From assembly GCA_027627225.1 (NCBI GenBank), contig CM051029.1, positions 5,357,454 to 5,421,453 of the forward strand: a DNA stretch of 64,000 nucleotides, given 5' to 3'. Under the pieces are notes generated by a model that was given only the letters and a program-made list of their open reading frames with translations, did no database searches and was not told the DNA's origin. Shown piece after piece: positions 1 to 12,850 of the stretch. A program made the translations under genes and the position numbers. Every line of letters starts with the position of its first letter. Within the stretch, counting starts at the first letter, position 1. Source of the stretch: Congeria kusceri (lineage: Eukaryota > Mollusca > Bivalvia > Myida > Dreissenidae).

Positions 1-59
1 ATATATATATAAGCAATCGCTAAGGTGTTCTGAATTCATTGACAATTTATCACAATCGG

Positions 60-715
60 AAAAACTATTGAAAATGCGTCAGCGTGTCAAGAAATTGACT
101 TAAGTCTTAATGAATTTCTTGAAAGAATTGATGACATATGCAAGCCTCTATTCTGTAAAAAGCACAACCATAATACATTTTATAACATATCTAATAACTC
201 TTTTAAACATAATGATTTATATAAATTTTATAAAACATTAAATAACTTATGGAAAAATAATTATGAAAAAAGGCACTTAATGACTGCGGCAAGAAGTAAA
301 TACGAGAGTAGCGTGAGGTAACTGCACCTTCATCAGCTAAAGGAAAACAGAAATCAATTAAATAAAGCTAAATAGAAAAACGCAAAAGATTACTGGAATT
401 TATTAAAGGACGGAGATTTTAAACACATGCAAACTAATCTGAATACAGATTCTTTTACACAGTATTTTAGATATATAAATAATCCTAAAGATCGATTTTT
501 CCAGGCAATCGTCGATATTGTTTATTTTAATAACCATATAACGCAAACAGAGTTAAATTCTATGTTTGAGGAACTCGATATTCCTTTTACTATTAGAAAA
601 TTATCCAAAGGCATTGTCAATCTAATAACTGGCACAAGTGCGGGGTCAGATCTGATCTGAAATTAATTCATAATAAATGGCAGAGATGAACATTCGATAT
701 TTTACAATTTATTTT
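60..715 (+). pseudogene. LINE ORF2 fragment, endonuclease-RT linker to start of RT
   Basis: Conceptual translation in shifting frames gives the linker between endonuclease and reverse transcriptase of a non-LTR retrotransposon ORF2. Near 120-280 it reads 'NEFLERIDDICKPLF' and 'LYKFYKTLNNLWK'. From 427 an open stretch carries 'YINNPKDRFFQ', 'YFNNH' and 'MFEELDIPFTIRKLSKG', ending at 'TGTSAGSDLI' just before a stop. In this family that spot precedes RT motif 1 (usually SAGPDxIxNEFF). Stops and frameshifts occur near 320 and 375, and homology fades after about 715. The mollusc CR1/L2/RTE-like group is the closest match from memory. It is on the opposite strand to the next LINE, so it is a separate insertion. 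Confidence 0.7.
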
Positions 716-1189
716 GAAATATTGCATTTACAACATTTATGTACACCAAAGTTATAGTAAAGACATAATACACGAATACGCTGTAAATACACACATTAAT
801 GTCGAAATAGTGAATGAGAGATGATAATGATGATACATATGGAATGAGTAACAGTGGTAGTGGGTTACACAAAACACAAATCATAATAATCTGTTAACAA
901 GAATATTGCACACAGAAAAAGATGACAGGGGTTACATTACAAAATTGTGCCACTTATTATCATGTTGTGCATGTTTGCCTTTCCATACAGCAATCAACTC
1001 TTCTATTTTCAGTTTGTACTTAAACTAATCTATAAATATGTCAAACATTAGTTGACATTGTTGGTATTTACATTTGAATATAAAATATTTTCCTAGTAAT
1101 ACAATAAATTTAACACAGTTCGAATAATTCCTGTTAACTAGACAAATATTACAGAATGAAATACATTCATAAGACGGATTGAAGTCTGT

Positions 1190-4140
1190 AATATTAAGTT
1201 TATTTTTTTATATAATTCATGATTTGAATCCAGAAATTGTGGACTCTAGGACAATCCCAAAACAAATGCTTATTTGATTCCACTGACATTGAACATATAT
1301 CACAAAGACGAGATTCTACCATTCTGTAATTAAAAAGTTGTTCATTGTTGGGAACACTATTTATCAAAAGCTTATACTGAAATGTTCTTAAGGATGAATC
1401 GTAGTGATGTGTAAATAGTTAGTAAATATGTTTTGCCAATTAAGCTGTTTATGAAAAAGATTTTCCCATTGTTGTTCTTTGTTGTTCTGCACATAAGTTT
1501 TCTTAATTAAAATATTATTTACAAAACTACACATTTTTGTTGTGGGTGAAATTTTATCAATTATATAACTGGCTGGTGTATATGATATAACTTCATTGTG
1601 CAATCGATATTTCAATGCGCTGGTAACAGGCTACTAGGGTATGATATTTTAAGAAATCAGAACCAGGCAAACCATATAAAACTTGAAGTTCTCGGAAATT
1701 ATAAAAGCGTTTGTTTCTGTAGTTAAACATATTTTCTATTTGTGTAATGTCTCGCTCAAACAATGTTTTATAAAAAAATGTTTTATTTAAGGTTGTTATG
1801 TTCGCATTATTCGACAATATTTGTTTTCTAATGACTACTTGGTTTTCGTTATAATATTTCAAACCGTTAACATTGGATGATTTTAGATTACATTTGAAAA
1901 TAAAGAAATTACCACAATCCTTTAGCATGTCACAGTAAATGTTCAACCATTTTGAATTTTGTTGAAATAACATCCTTTTGATCTAGCCTGATTTGAGCGC
2001 GGATATGAAGTTTTCAAAATCAATCATTCTTAGACCACCATTTTTTTGTAATTTTGGACTATTTTATCACCTGCAATTTTGTCTGGTCTGTTATCCCACA
2101 AAAATGAGAACATTGATTCCTTTATATCTTTGATGATTTGATATTCGTGGTTATTTAAAAGCTTTTAAGAACAGTTATCTTTCCTATTAAACTTACTTTC
2201 CATTTTCGCCATTTAGCAATGCATTTGTTAAATTCTTTGATTTTTGGTTTAATATTTATATCTGTCATTTCCCGTGTGTTATTAATAAATGTAATTCCTA
2301 GTGTTTTGGCTGCTTCTGATATCCAAATGAATTTATGTTTCTTACAAAGTATAGTGTCCGAAATTTGAATTTGTCCAATTCATAAGACAGTGCACTTACT
2401 TTTATTCAGTTTAAGACCTGATATGTTTGAACAATTGTCAAGGGTGCAAATAAGGGTTTCGAATAATGATCTGGTTCCATCTATGATAAAACATGCATCG
2501 TCAGCGAACAAGGTTTGTTTTGGTTCACAATGTTTAATTGTTATGCCTGTTATACTATTAGTTTTGCTTAGTTCATGTGCCAATAGTTCTATACATATTA
2601 TAAATATACACGGTGAAAGAGGACAACCTTGGCGTACACCCTTTTTATGTTAAAGTATTCAGAAAAATGACCGTTGTATGTTATACATGACTTTGCATCT
2701 TTGTAAAACAAATCGTCCCAATTAATTATTGATGTCTTAAAGCCAAATTTTATCAAACTATTGTTCATGAAACCTTGGTCAAAAGCTTTATGAAAGTTTG
2801 AAAAAAATATTATTCCGTTTTCATTGAATTTGCTTACTTTATCGATTACTTCTTGCAGGCATCTGATATTTTCTCCAATGTATCTTCCTTTTACAAACCC
2901 AGTTTGATCAGTACCAATTTTATTTGGCAAATGTTTTTTTATTCTATTGGCAATTGAATTTGAGGCTATTTTGCAATCTACATAAAGTAAAGAAATCTCC
3001 AGATAACTGATCGTTGTCCACTTTTGGTAGTAAATAAATTATACTTCTGAATTTCTGTTAATGTCATAAGAATAATTTAAAGAATTAACTAAGTATTTTT
3101 TTATATCCCTCCAAAATAGTTTATAAAAGTCTGCTGTTAAGCCATCAGATTACGGGCTTTTGTTATTTTTCATTTCTTTCAAAGCTTCTCCATATTCAAC
3201 TTCTGTAAAATAATCTGGTGTTTCAATATTGATGACATTACTGATAACTGTTACATTACATTATTTTCAAAAAATATAGAATTAGTGCAAGCCTCAATAT
3301 TTCTTTCATTTTTATACAAGGATTGATAAATATCTTTAATATGTTGCAACAATTTGTCTGGGTGTTCTTCTATCTTTTTTTCGTCGATTTTAATTTGTTT
3401 GTTAATTTTCTTTTCAAAGTTAGATTTTCCTAAATTAGTAAAGTATTTAGTTTTTTTTTCTGCACCGTCAACCCATTCAGCCTTATTTCGTTAGATATAA
3501 CCTTTATTTTGTTTGTAGTAAATTCATTCAGTAATTGTTTTTTCTTCTGTAGTTGTTCCAAGAATTAATTTTCGTTGGGATTATTTGCTAGTTGATTTTC
3601 TATGGTTTAAATATTTTGTAGGAGTTCATTTTCTGTTTTATCGTTTATATTCCTTTTATGGCTAAACCTTTTGATACTTTCATAACGTATTCTTCATTTC
3701 ATTAACTCCCATATAATATTTGGATTCGCTTCCCGCTTAAACTCAACAACTTCGTTTATAGCATCTCTAATTTTTGTTTTATATTCTGTATCTTATAATA
3801 CCGTGTTATTCAATTTGAAATATCCCGGACCTTTTTCATAATTATTTGCATTTAGTTTCATTATTACTATCGATTGATCAGAACGAGAACCAGGCTGGAT
3901 TTGACAATAAATCACGGAACTTAATATATTGTTTGATATTAAAAAATAGCCCAATCTACAAAATATTGGCGGGTTAGTGTTGAAATGCCAAGTATATACT
4001 TTTTCAAAAGGGCGTTTCATTCTGAATATATCACAGAGATCGTACTTTTCTATAATAGTATTTATTTTATCCGATGTTTTCTTATTCGAATTGTCTCGTA
4101 CATTTAATTTGTCAATTTTGTAATTTAATAACGAATAACG
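1190..4140 (-). pseudogene. L1/Tx1-like LINE ORF2, 5'-truncated and decayed
   Basis: Reading from 4140 down, the pieces follow ORF2 order. The end of an AP-endonuclease domain lies near 4020-3830 ('LGYFLISNNILSSV', 'PGSRSDQSIV'). Coiled linker follows. RT motifs lie at 2930-2600 ('GTDQTGFVKGRYIGENIR', 'FSNFHKAFDQG'). The catalytic block is at 2583-2380 ('LFADDACFIIDG', 'SGLKLNKSK'). The C-terminal domain is at 1973-1600 ('TFFYKTLFERDI', 'FRELQVLYGLPGSDFLKY'). A terminal zinc-knuckle-like segment is near 1320-1220 ('CDICSMSVESNKHLFWDC'). The order and the C-terminal Cys/His segment fit L1-type ORF2. Frameshifts and stops occur between most pieces, so it cannot make a full protein. The 5' half of the endonuclease is missing, as expected from incomplete reverse transcription. 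Confidence 0.85.
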
Positions 4141-4199
4141 CAGTAATTTTGTTAGTACTATGACTTACAAGACAAATGTAAGCATTTTACTATATTGTC

Positions 4200-5040
4200 C
4201 ATCCGAGTAACAATGTGGAAAGCAATACAAATAATAATTGTACAGACTCGTGTTCTATAGTAGGTTCAAGCATAAAATTCAGTACTCGTCAGCAATGCTT
4301 TTACCGCAGTAACATAGATAACATTATAAACTCTTATGCCTAAACAGTATAACGTGTATATTTCGATTTTATTTGTAGTAAACATATTTACAATAGACAG
4401 TTTATACCCTAAGTAATGTAGTTAATTATTCATATAAAAATACCCTTCACAAATAATGCATAGTATAAGCACTGCAAAAACAAAAATACAATAGCAGCAC
4501 TTTAACTAACCTCTAATACGTGATCCCCATATACGGTAATTTCGTGTGTAATATAACACAAACTTGCACAAAACAATGTTAACATAATAACTTGTACAAT
4601 TCGTATTTTTAGCAATGCTTTTACTGCAAAAAACAGAGATGACATTATACATTTTAATGTCTAAGTAGCATTACTTAAATACATTAATGCTGGTTTGCAG
4701 TATAAAATATATGCAGTAAATAGTGTTTAAATAGTGAACAAAGTTGTTAGTTATTTAGACTAATTCCCAAAATTATTTAATTAATAATTTATTTATAATG
4801 CAACCATACAGTTCAATGTATTAATTTGTTCGATTAAGCTTATCCCCACCGACAGAAGCTTGATTTGTCGAAAGCAAAATTATCAAGCTCACTATAAAGT
4901 GATAGTGTTGCAAATCGAAACACTGTGAATAAAAACTATATGACTGTGTTTTTATAAATAGGGTTTCCTGTACCATTATATCCCCATAGATAAAGGCTTC
5001 AATGTTATAGAGCCGAAGTCTCGAGCCGCTTTAAGGGGTT
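4200..5040 (+). repeat. dispersed repeat, copy 1 (direct relative at 8690-9240)
   Basis: This non-coding AT-rich stretch shares successive blocks with 8690-9240 in the same orientation. Examples are 'atagcagcact..aactaacctctaat', 'acagaagcttgatttg.cgaaagcaaa..tatcaagctcact', and 'cct.tacc.ttatatccc..agata.aggct'. Within this copy the segment 'agcaatgctttta..gca' occurs at about 4290 and again at 4612, so the unit is itself partly tandem. No protein is recognisable. I take it to be an interspersed element of unknown class. Confidence 0.6.
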
Positions 5041-5560
5041 AAGTAATAGTTGTAGCACTCTTTGACTGAAATATGTAAGTTATTTAATGAGCCCGCAGGG
5101 CGAGATTAAATAATTAACATATTGAGGTCAAAGGTTGCTACAAGTTGCTACAAGTGTTTTATACCATATTAACCTATCAAATCGCAACTTTCCTCGATGC
5201 AGATCCCATGCGTGTTTCCTAGACGTCACGTGATGTCTAACACGTGTTTCGTTTCCAAATTTAGCGCTGTCATTGTGTCGCGTGATGTCTGGCACGCCTG
5301 GAATCATGAATGTCGTATCCAAATTTTAGCGCTGTCGCTAGGTGGCCATTTAGTGCAGTCAATACAGTCTAGGATTTCAAGGGATAAACACTTCAATATG
5401 GATGCCTTAGATTCAAATGATTTAATTTGAGTCAGATTGCTAATTTCTTGGAGTTTAACTACCTCGAAATGACATCTTTAGAAAATTTGTATGAAAATCT
5501 CGTTGTTTCACAAGCTGTGCATGAAATAGAAAATCCTAATAGACAGTATGATTAGGATGC
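5040..5560. other. no recognisable feature
   Basis: Slightly less AT-rich spacer. Near 5225-5300 the motif 'gtgatgtct..cacg' occurs twice ('cacgtgatgtctaacacgtg' and 'gcgtgatgtctggcacg'). I see no credible exon; the short open frames here have no family signature. Confidence 0.4.
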
Positions 5561-5584
5561 AAACGTGTATTTTTATCTTGGGTT

Positions 5585-5760
5585 TTTTGACTTAACAAAG
5601 ACAGAAGAGGCCGAGGATGACTCGGGAGCGACCACAAGTGGCCTTGGAGCAACCGGAAGTGGTCTTGGAGCGACTGGAAGTGGTATTGGGGTTTTGCACT
5701 CAATAAAGACGGAAGAGACCGAGGGTGGCTCGCGAGTGACCACAAGCTGTGTTCAAGCAA
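5585..5760 (+). repeat. 21-bp tandem repeat inside a larger 'agacggaagag' repeat
   Basis: Three consecutive 21-bp units of the form 'ggagcgaccacaagtggcctt' occupy about 5622-5690. Flanking blocks beginning 'aaagacagaagaggccgagg' (5598) and 'aaagacggaagagaccgagg' (5706) are relatives of each other, about 108 bp apart. Translation of the plus strand gives a Gly/Ser/Thr-rich string (GATTSGLGATGSGLG). This is a consequence of the 21-bp period, with no independent sign of coding. It abuts the broken gypsy RT on the other strand and probably marks the break point. Confidence 0.65.
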
Positions 5761-6665
5761 CCGAAAAATCTGCAAAAAGGTCGCTGGAGCGCAGACTAAC
5801 CCAAAGGGCATCTTCCGGAAACGAAACAAACCAGTTGGCGTCTCGAATGTCCTTGGCGGCCTCTGTCATTGGTACCTGCCAATAACCTTTGGACAAATCT
5901 ATTTTTGAGAAGAACTTGTACTTAGACAATTTCGAGAACATCTGTTCTATGTTCGCCATTGGCTCTGAATCAAATACTGTTAGTTTATTCAGCTTTCTAA
6001 AGTTAATGCAAAAACGTATGGTACCTTCCTTCTTAGCGAAGGGTACTATAGGGCTTGCAAATGGTATATTTGATGGTTCTATGACTCCAAGATCTAACAT
6101 ATTACTGACTTCATCCTCAACCATTTACTGGGTATGAAATGGCACTGAGTATCCATTGACCCTCACTGGTTCTGTCGTGTTTGACTTGCTGTCATGTTCG
6201 ATCAAGATCGTTGTGCCAGGTATATCTGTAAGCACATCGGCATGTTTCTTGTCAAAAGTCAATTCATCACAAATCTGTACATCCTTTACAGTTTCTGTGT
6301 CTAAACCTATAGGACACTCCATCCTGACATCTATTAAATCATCTCCCGTCTCTGTAACTTCCTCTCGATCATCAATAGTCTGATCCTCCATCACTGCAAC
6401 GGATACTACAGAAAATATACCCTTATCCTCAACACAACTAACTTCGAATGAAATGTCTTGACTTTGTCACCTATTTTCACCTTGTAATCGAGTCCATTTT
6501 CCCTGGAATCATCAATGGTGTACGGTCCCTTTCACTGTAAAAGAAGTTTGTTATTGTTAACATGTAGCAATATCAAAATCTGTTCACCACTCGTTAACTT
6601 CCTACGCTTTGCCTTCTTGTTAACGTGCCGTCGCTGATTCCATTTGGCCTTAGAAAGATGGTCCT
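5750..6665 (-). pseudogene. Ty3/gypsy pol fragment with integrase tail upstream of RT (Gmr1-like order)
   Basis: On the minus strand, 6665-6400 encodes a stretch ending in 'NNKLLLQ' stop 'KGPYTIDD', resembling the GPY/F module at the integrase C-terminus, followed by 'VKIGDKVKTFHSKL'. 6394-6125 is a spacer ending 'PVRVNGYSVPFHTQ'. 6124-5840 is RT: 'MLDLGVIEPSNIPFASPIV', 'IRFCINFRKLNKLTVFD', 'FSKIDLSKGYWQVPM'. After a frameshift near 5835 comes 'FRKMPFGLVCAPATF'. The catalytic YxDD block, RNase H and any following domains are absent. Integrase before RT is the reverse of most Ty3/gypsy elements and matches the Gmr1-like group. Stops at 6122-6124 and in the integrase tail make it non-functional. 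Confidence 0.85.
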
Positions 6666-6669
6666 ATGC

Positions 6670-8690
6670 TAGACGACAAGTCCCTACGCGTCTCTCGTGT
6701 AAATCAATTACATACTAATATGTAATCTGGATAACTGGCCCCTATCACTCTGTTAAATGTTCAGACACGAACGGGCATCGCGGCGGCTGTGACGAAGTGT
6801 TGACAGACATTAGATTCTGAGTGAAAGTGTATTAATCTAGTGTCTATTGGAAGTTCGCACATGACGGGTGATTGCATGATGGTATAGTGATTTAAAAGTG
6901 CAATGCTACTTGTTATTAGATTAAACAGAAACCTATATCCAGAACTATTTTAGTATTTGTACAGTAATTCGGACGATCACCAATAACGCGAAATTTTGGA
7001 CATAACTTGTTTAAATTGGATCTTTTAGTCAGAAGCCTGTTATTTATTTCCAGATTACAATACATAGGTATTATGTAAAATGTTTATCCTTAGTCATTAT
7101 TGTTATGTTTAGTATGTTGTGCACACATGAAAAATAGTGTCATATCATTATACATGTATCATTGTATAATAAGACCTGTTTTAAGATCAAAGACTGTTAT
7201 GAGTGTTAACTGTCTATACATATATGTAGATATGTTACATATAAATTATTTTACAGCATTTTTTTTAGATCCGATATGACAGTCCAGCTTTTCTTCCCAA
7301 AACAGATGTGGAGTGATCAGACACTTCTAATGTTCTGTGCAACAATAATCTGTGTTATTATTCAAGAGTTATATAGCGCAAAGTAGCATAATTTGTAATA
7401 AAACACTACTTGTCCATAGAGATTCTGAAAGCAAATGATAATCAATCTAAGTCAGTCGATATAAAGCAGTGTTACATTACGGGACCATAGGCAATTACCC
7501 TAAAATCTAGTTACGAAACTGAAAATAGTGAATGGACAATACGAATGCATTACAATTATAAAGTTTTTGTTTTTGTACTAAATAATAATAAGTTTTACCT
7601 TTATTTAGTTATTTGAATACATCGTATTTATGTGTGTATACATAATGTCATGTATTGTACAATCATACTGTTATATGTTTTGCGGATTGAAATAAAACAA
7701 TGGTTGTGTTGTGTCTGTCTTTACTGTTTGTACAATTTTATGATATTTCATGAGCTTTCAAGCACAACAAAGTTATTGCATGTCTCACAACAAACAGTAT
7801 GTTTGCTATATTTTAAAAAAGAACAATAACTAAAGTCATTATGGCATATGTTCAGGATACACTTCTCAATTACAGTTTTCATATTTGGGACTAGTTTAGT
7901 ACAACCTGCTGGAAAATGAAGTTTGTACAATCATCTATTTGAACATTTCAGTAAAAATAAAATCAACACATATAGTTCAATAAGAAGTGAATAGTTATGA
8001 TACCAGTTATAAATATATTAAAACTAAAGTAGTTTATTTTATTAGTATAAAATTGTTTTGTCAAATGTAAAATAAGGGCATACATTATTAAAAATCTAAA
8101 CATGTAAAAGTAAGTGACTGGTACTGAATATCTATTGAATGATATGCATATTTGTTTAAATTAAAAAATAAATATAACATATAACTTTAAAACATGGATG
8201 ACAATGCAAAATATCATTCAAATAATTTATTATAGTAACTATTAAAAACCTCAATTTCGTTCCCAATAAAATTAATTAGAATGATTATATTTTCTCGGTT
8301 ATACGAAAATGTGTACTAAAGCTACAAAGTAATTAGTAACACTGAAATATTTTCATAAATTATTTTATTTTAACAGCATTTGGTTTGATTCGTGGCAATT
8401 ATACACAGGATTATTCAACTGGGATACTTGTCCGCCAGTCTGGCTTTATAAAAATATCTTTATGTAAAGAAATCAGCCGAAACAGTATAGAAGCAGATGT
8501 ATGTAGTGGTATAGATTGACTCTAGAAATATAGCATTAATTTTGTGTTAATAGAATATTCCATGTTACACTCAAAAAATCTGAATACTGAAATAAATCTG
8601 TGATGTTATACTGAGTAAATAAGTTTCAAGCTTTACAAATTAAAAAGGCTGTACAATAAGTTTATATTCCAGCAATGTATTGCCTACTAT
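6670..8690. other. no recognisable gene
   Basis: Two kilobases of AT-rich sequence. The short open frames (for example near 7632-7829 and its reverse complement) have no family motifs. The sequence is dominated by long runs of A and T, with no tandem structure that I can see. Confidence 0.4.
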
Positions 8691-9240
8691 AACAGAGTTA
8701 ACACCCTAAACTCTATTGGTACCTTAGATCCTAGATACCGTCATTTTGGTTTCAATAACAATGTCAACAATAAACTGTATCCCATAAATACTGTTGATAA
8801 TTATTCATAAATAAAACGATTCACAAAGGTTAGTGTTTCAATATTGTATTATGCAATAAGTCTCTGTTACAATAATGCTTAATATAAGCATTGCACAATA
8901 AAAACGATAGCAGCACTCAAATTAACCTCTAATTTGTACACCACATGTTCAATACCATGTTAGCGTAATAAGTTGATCAGTGTTGTTAATTATTGATACT
9001 AATTTCAAAAATATAATTAATTCAATAATTAAGTGTTCAGCAATTTTACAGTACAATGTATTTAATTTGAGTTTATCTCCATACATAGAAGCTTGATTTG
9101 GCGAAAGCAAAAGTATCAAGCTCACTAGAAAGACATGTTACATCGACGCAATTTAGATAAACATATTTTACTGTGTTTGAAAATAGGTTCCTATACCCTT
9201 ATATCCCCGTAGATATAGGCTTAAATTTTCGAAGGTAAAA
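8690..9240 (+). repeat. dispersed repeat, copy 2 (direct relative of 4200-5040)
   Basis: It matches the 4200-5040 copy block by block in the same order and orientation. Shared blocks include 'taatgctta.tataagca.tgca', 'agcagcact', 'agaagcttgatttgg.gaaagcaaaa.tatcaagctcact' and 'tatatcccc.tagata.aggct'. The blocks are diverged by substitutions and small indels, so the copies are old. Class unknown. Confidence 0.6.
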
Positions 9241-9700
9241 GTATCAAGCCACTTGAACGTGTTATATTTGTACAATAAAATATGTGTTGCAACTGTGTAA
9301 CTAATGAAAATCTTTCTTTAAAATATGTGTTTTGAATACTTGTGTATTATATTGTCTTTTAATGTTTCCAATAAGGTTACACTGCTTTGCAAGTTTCCAT
9401 AAATTACTCAACCTGTTTTTATTCAACCATATCAAGTAGCCACCGAACAAACATCAGTTTTTATAGGACTTTTACCGGTAATCTAAACATTAGTGTTAGA
9501 AAACAGTTCCATTTCGTCTATGCTTATTCAATCGCTGGTTTAACAAGCGAACAAATTACCGGTTTATTGGAGTTGCCAATTAAGTTTAATGCTGATTACG
9601 GCACGAAATTGGCGAATCTATTTTAACGCATCAAGGACTTAACATGCAGAAATATTGTTAGATCTATTTTAACTATACTATTCACAATACTTCTCAATGT
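9240..9700. other. no recognisable gene
   Basis: There is an open frame at 9387-9626 (+) of 79 codons. It has no family signature, no splice-site context and no neighbour to support it. I do not call it a gene. Confidence 0.35.
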
Positions 9701-9707
9701 TAGCTGT

Positions 9708-10690
9708 CTATTTGCTAGGCCAGGGGAGTTCCAGCCATTTTTGGTATTCTTCATATTTCACTGTGTGCACTTGCCCCATGCGATTTCGGTATTTAATGAC
9801 ACCATTGCTTGTCCAAGTTTCTTTCACATCATCTGTAATTTTGTTTTTGACGCACATCAGTACTTGCAAGTTTATTTGAGTCAGATCTTCGTTGACATAA
9901 ACACCTGAGTTCTTAAGCAGTTTTCTATTCCATATAATTTGGTCATTTGTGTATCTGAATATACATTTTACGATAATATCACGGTTTTTATTTCCTTAAT
10001 TTGGGCAATATCAAGGTCAGTCATTGATAGTTCTATAACCTTCTATTCCTTGAAAAATGAAATCATTTGTTTCGCCGTTTCAATTCATTTGGTTCCGGGA
10101 CTGCAATTTCCCTGATTGTTACGTTGTTTCTTCTGCTGCATTGTTCAGCATCATTTTCACCCCTTTTTCTTAACTCTTCCTCTCTTTGTATATTACGTTG
10201 CATTGAGTCATTTTCTTGTTTTGCATGTTTTATTGTTGTTTCAAGTGACTCTATTTTGCATTTAAGTTGATCGCTTTCCAACTCTCTTTCGAACAATTGA
10301 CCTTCTAGCATTTCAATTCTGTGCACAAGTGACTGCAGGAGGTCCTCCTTCATTTCTGATAAAAGGTATTTCATTGTTTCTCTAATCGTGCCGTCGGCCT
10401 TTTTATTTGTTCCTTTAATTCTTGCATCCATTTTATTCATAGAGGATTATACTCGCTCTAGTTTCGTCTTAATTTGTTTTATTTGCCTAATCTCTTCAGT
10501 GAGCTCATCTTTAAATCTTTCAGTGTGTTTATATCGTGTTCATGTGTTACATCATCGATGTTTTTAGCCTTTTTTATTATTTTTATCAGGTGTCTGTTCT
10601 GAAATGCCTTTTTATTATTCACTTGTGCTTGATAAGGCTCCATTACTCTTTCTTGTGTACTCTTGTTCTTTATCTTGTACCTCATATTTA
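9708..10690 (-). pseudogene. L1-type LINE ORF1 (coiled coil, RRM-like and C-terminal domain)
   Basis: On the minus strand, an N-terminal charged segment (10685-10480) is followed by a long coiled coil at 10440-10100, rich in Glu/Lys heptads ('MKEDLLQSLVHRIEMLEGQ', 'KIESLETTIKHAKQENDS'). Next comes 'EQCSRRNNVTIREI', the usual junction to the RNA-binding domain. After frame breaks near 10060, 10000-9708 encodes 'RDIIVKCIFRYTNDQIIWNRK', 'SGVYVNEDLTQ', 'TWTSNGVIKYRN' and 'KYEEYQKWLELPW', then a stop. This order is that of nucleic-acid-binding ORF1 proteins of L1-like LINEs. It is on the same strand as, and 5' of, the ORF2 at 1190-4140. About 5.5 kb of unrelated sequence lies between, so linkage is unproven. 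Confidence 0.8.
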
Positions 10691-10699
10691 TGTGCCTGT

Positions 10700-12150
10700 C
10701 CTTTTTTCATTGTGGATACTTTTTACTTTTGTACAGTATATTTTTGACAGGCGCGAATAGGGTATTTTGTTAAAATGCAGTTTTCTCGATGTTCTCAACA
10801 AGTCAGTTAAATGTCATTCATCTCAGAGTCAAAAACATATCTTCATATTTCGGTTACTTTCGAATCCAATGCACTTCTACACTTTAAGCATTCGTGTATT
10901 TAAATATTTTATCCAGGGAAAGCATTGTATGAACTCACGTTTTTTTGCAGAATTTTGTATGAAAAAAAAATACACCATATGCGTCAGTAGTCAAAGCATT
11001 TAACTCGATTAATTACGAGGACATTGATAATTAGTTACATGTAAATAAGAACAAGAAAATAATGTATACTTGGTCCATAAAACATATTTAGAACAATAAT
11101 GCAATTATAATAAAGCTTGCTAATGAGTGGTTGTGAAACGTATATTAAGACTGTATCGTTGAACTCATTGAAATATTATGTCAAAGCCGCCATTCAAAAA
11201 GAGGAGAAACTGCACCCCAAGGTTCTTTAATTAAGGGTGATGATGCTATACAACCCATAACATACATGTTACTTATACTACATTATGTGATTTGCGTTTA
11301 AATTACGTGTACTAGCAAATAAATAAGCGAATATAAGTTATACGATATCGAGAATGAATATCTACAATGAATATGAAACAAGTTCAAAATAATAGATAAT
11401 GACTATATGTATCGCTTCTTGAGATTTTCTAGAGATTGCAGGAGAAACCGGAAATATTTTGACGGTGCAGTTTTAATAGCCACATTTTAATCACTAATGA
11501 GCTACCGTTTTGTGTTGCACATATTGATAAAGACGAATATTTAATAAATAAATAAGCATTTTAACATGAGCAGAAGTCTAAACTAAGTTATTAGATCAGA
11601 AATCCTCTATTCCTTAATCACTTTTATCTTACAGCGATACTTAAACGTTAAAACATTTGCTTTGCTGGTGCCAGTATGATACCGAAACAAATATTAGTAT
11701 TCGCTTAGTTTTAATTACTGTTCAGCGAGAATTTATGTAAAGGGTTGGGTTTTTTATGAATAAACCGTATCTTTGTTGGTTGATCGACGTAAGTATATAC
11801 ACAAATAATAATCCGCTACGTCAAGTGTTTTGAAATGAAAGGAAGATACTGTTTACACCTTTATCGAGTATGCCATACGCGGATTAACAACTTATTATGG
11901 AGCCCAAACATTATGTCGGCTACCATATATGTAAAGCATAAGTCCTACTGAATATCAGTAGACCGACCTGCTTGCGTAATAGCCTTGCTTTGATAGCATC
12001 TCACAACAGACACATGACTGCGGGAATGTAGTACCACTATGTGTATTGGTTTTAATTCCATCAGTTATCTAACCATCAGTTATTATCAGTAGTCTAACAC
12101 CTTTCACCAATTTGTCAAACACAAACTGCTTTGTTCTGTTTGTAGTTTGT
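10700..12150. other. no recognisable gene
   Basis: AT-rich, non-coding by eye. The short open frames at 10767-11003 and nearby carry no motif. Near 11195-11230 'aaaaagaggagaaactgcacccc..aggttcttta' weakly resembles the 'aaactccagc..aggttcttta' repeat found at 14768. Confidence 0.4.
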
Positions 12151-12159
12151 AATCATGTT

Positions 12160-12850
12160 AACCAATTAGAAGCTTTCAGTCAAGGTCATGAACCTGGGGA
12201 CTTGGGGAATCCGTTGTGTGTATAGTAGTGCTGAAGTATGCGGCAGTGACTTTGATGTCGTTGAAACCACAAATGAATCTGAACAACCAATCCGTCAAAG
12301 GTCAAGGTCACAGTTAGAGGTCCAAAGTCACTCACGGGCATGGGTCAGTGACCTAACATAATGACCCCGAAGTCTGAATTGAATATCTGTAGTAGTTACA
12401 GAGATATGTACGTGTTGCACGCAAACCTTAACCTGAATTTTCTCTTGCACGCAAACCTTAATATGACTTTTCTAAGTACAATAAGGGGCATAATTCTGCT
12501 AAAATACTGGTCACAGTAATGTGTCCTGGCCAGTGACCTTATATAATGACTCTGAAGCCATGTGTGAAGTTTTAATTGAATATCAGTAGTAGATATAGAG
12601 ATATAGAGTAGTGGCACGCACACTCTTATCTGATTTTCTAAGTACAAAAAGGGGAATAATTCTGCTAAATTGCAGGTCAGATTTATGGGCCTTGGTCATT
12701 TACCTCGTATAATGATCCCAAAGACATGTGTGAAGTTTCAATTGAATATCTGTAGTAGTTACATAGATATTGACTTGTTACCTGCAAACCTTAACCAAAG
12801 CATAACGCAGACGCCGACGAACGGATGAGTAGTCGAGCTAATAAGAAGAC
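12160..12850 (+). repeat. interspersed repeat with three internal ~170-185-bp units
   Basis: The block '..gacct...ataatgaccc..aag' recurs at about 12348, 12533 and 12700. Each is followed by 'gaatatc.gtagta', 'agatat', 'gcac.caaacctta' and 'aagtac.a.aagggg.ataattctgctaaa'. The right end reads 'acgcagacgccgacg..gatgagtagtcgagctaat', the same terminus as the repeat ending at 16135. Three diverged tandem units plus a fixed terminus indicate one interspersed element. From memory, repeats of this form are common in bivalve genomes. Confidence 0.75.

Noticed and set aside
5565..5885. Gly/Ser/Thr-rich plus-strand protein
   Set aside because: Generated by the 21-bp tandem repeat and by the complement of the gypsy RT; no start context or homology.
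9387..9626. 79-codon open frame as a small gene
   Set aside because: No motif, no splice or promoter context; within the length expected by chance for AT-rich sequence.
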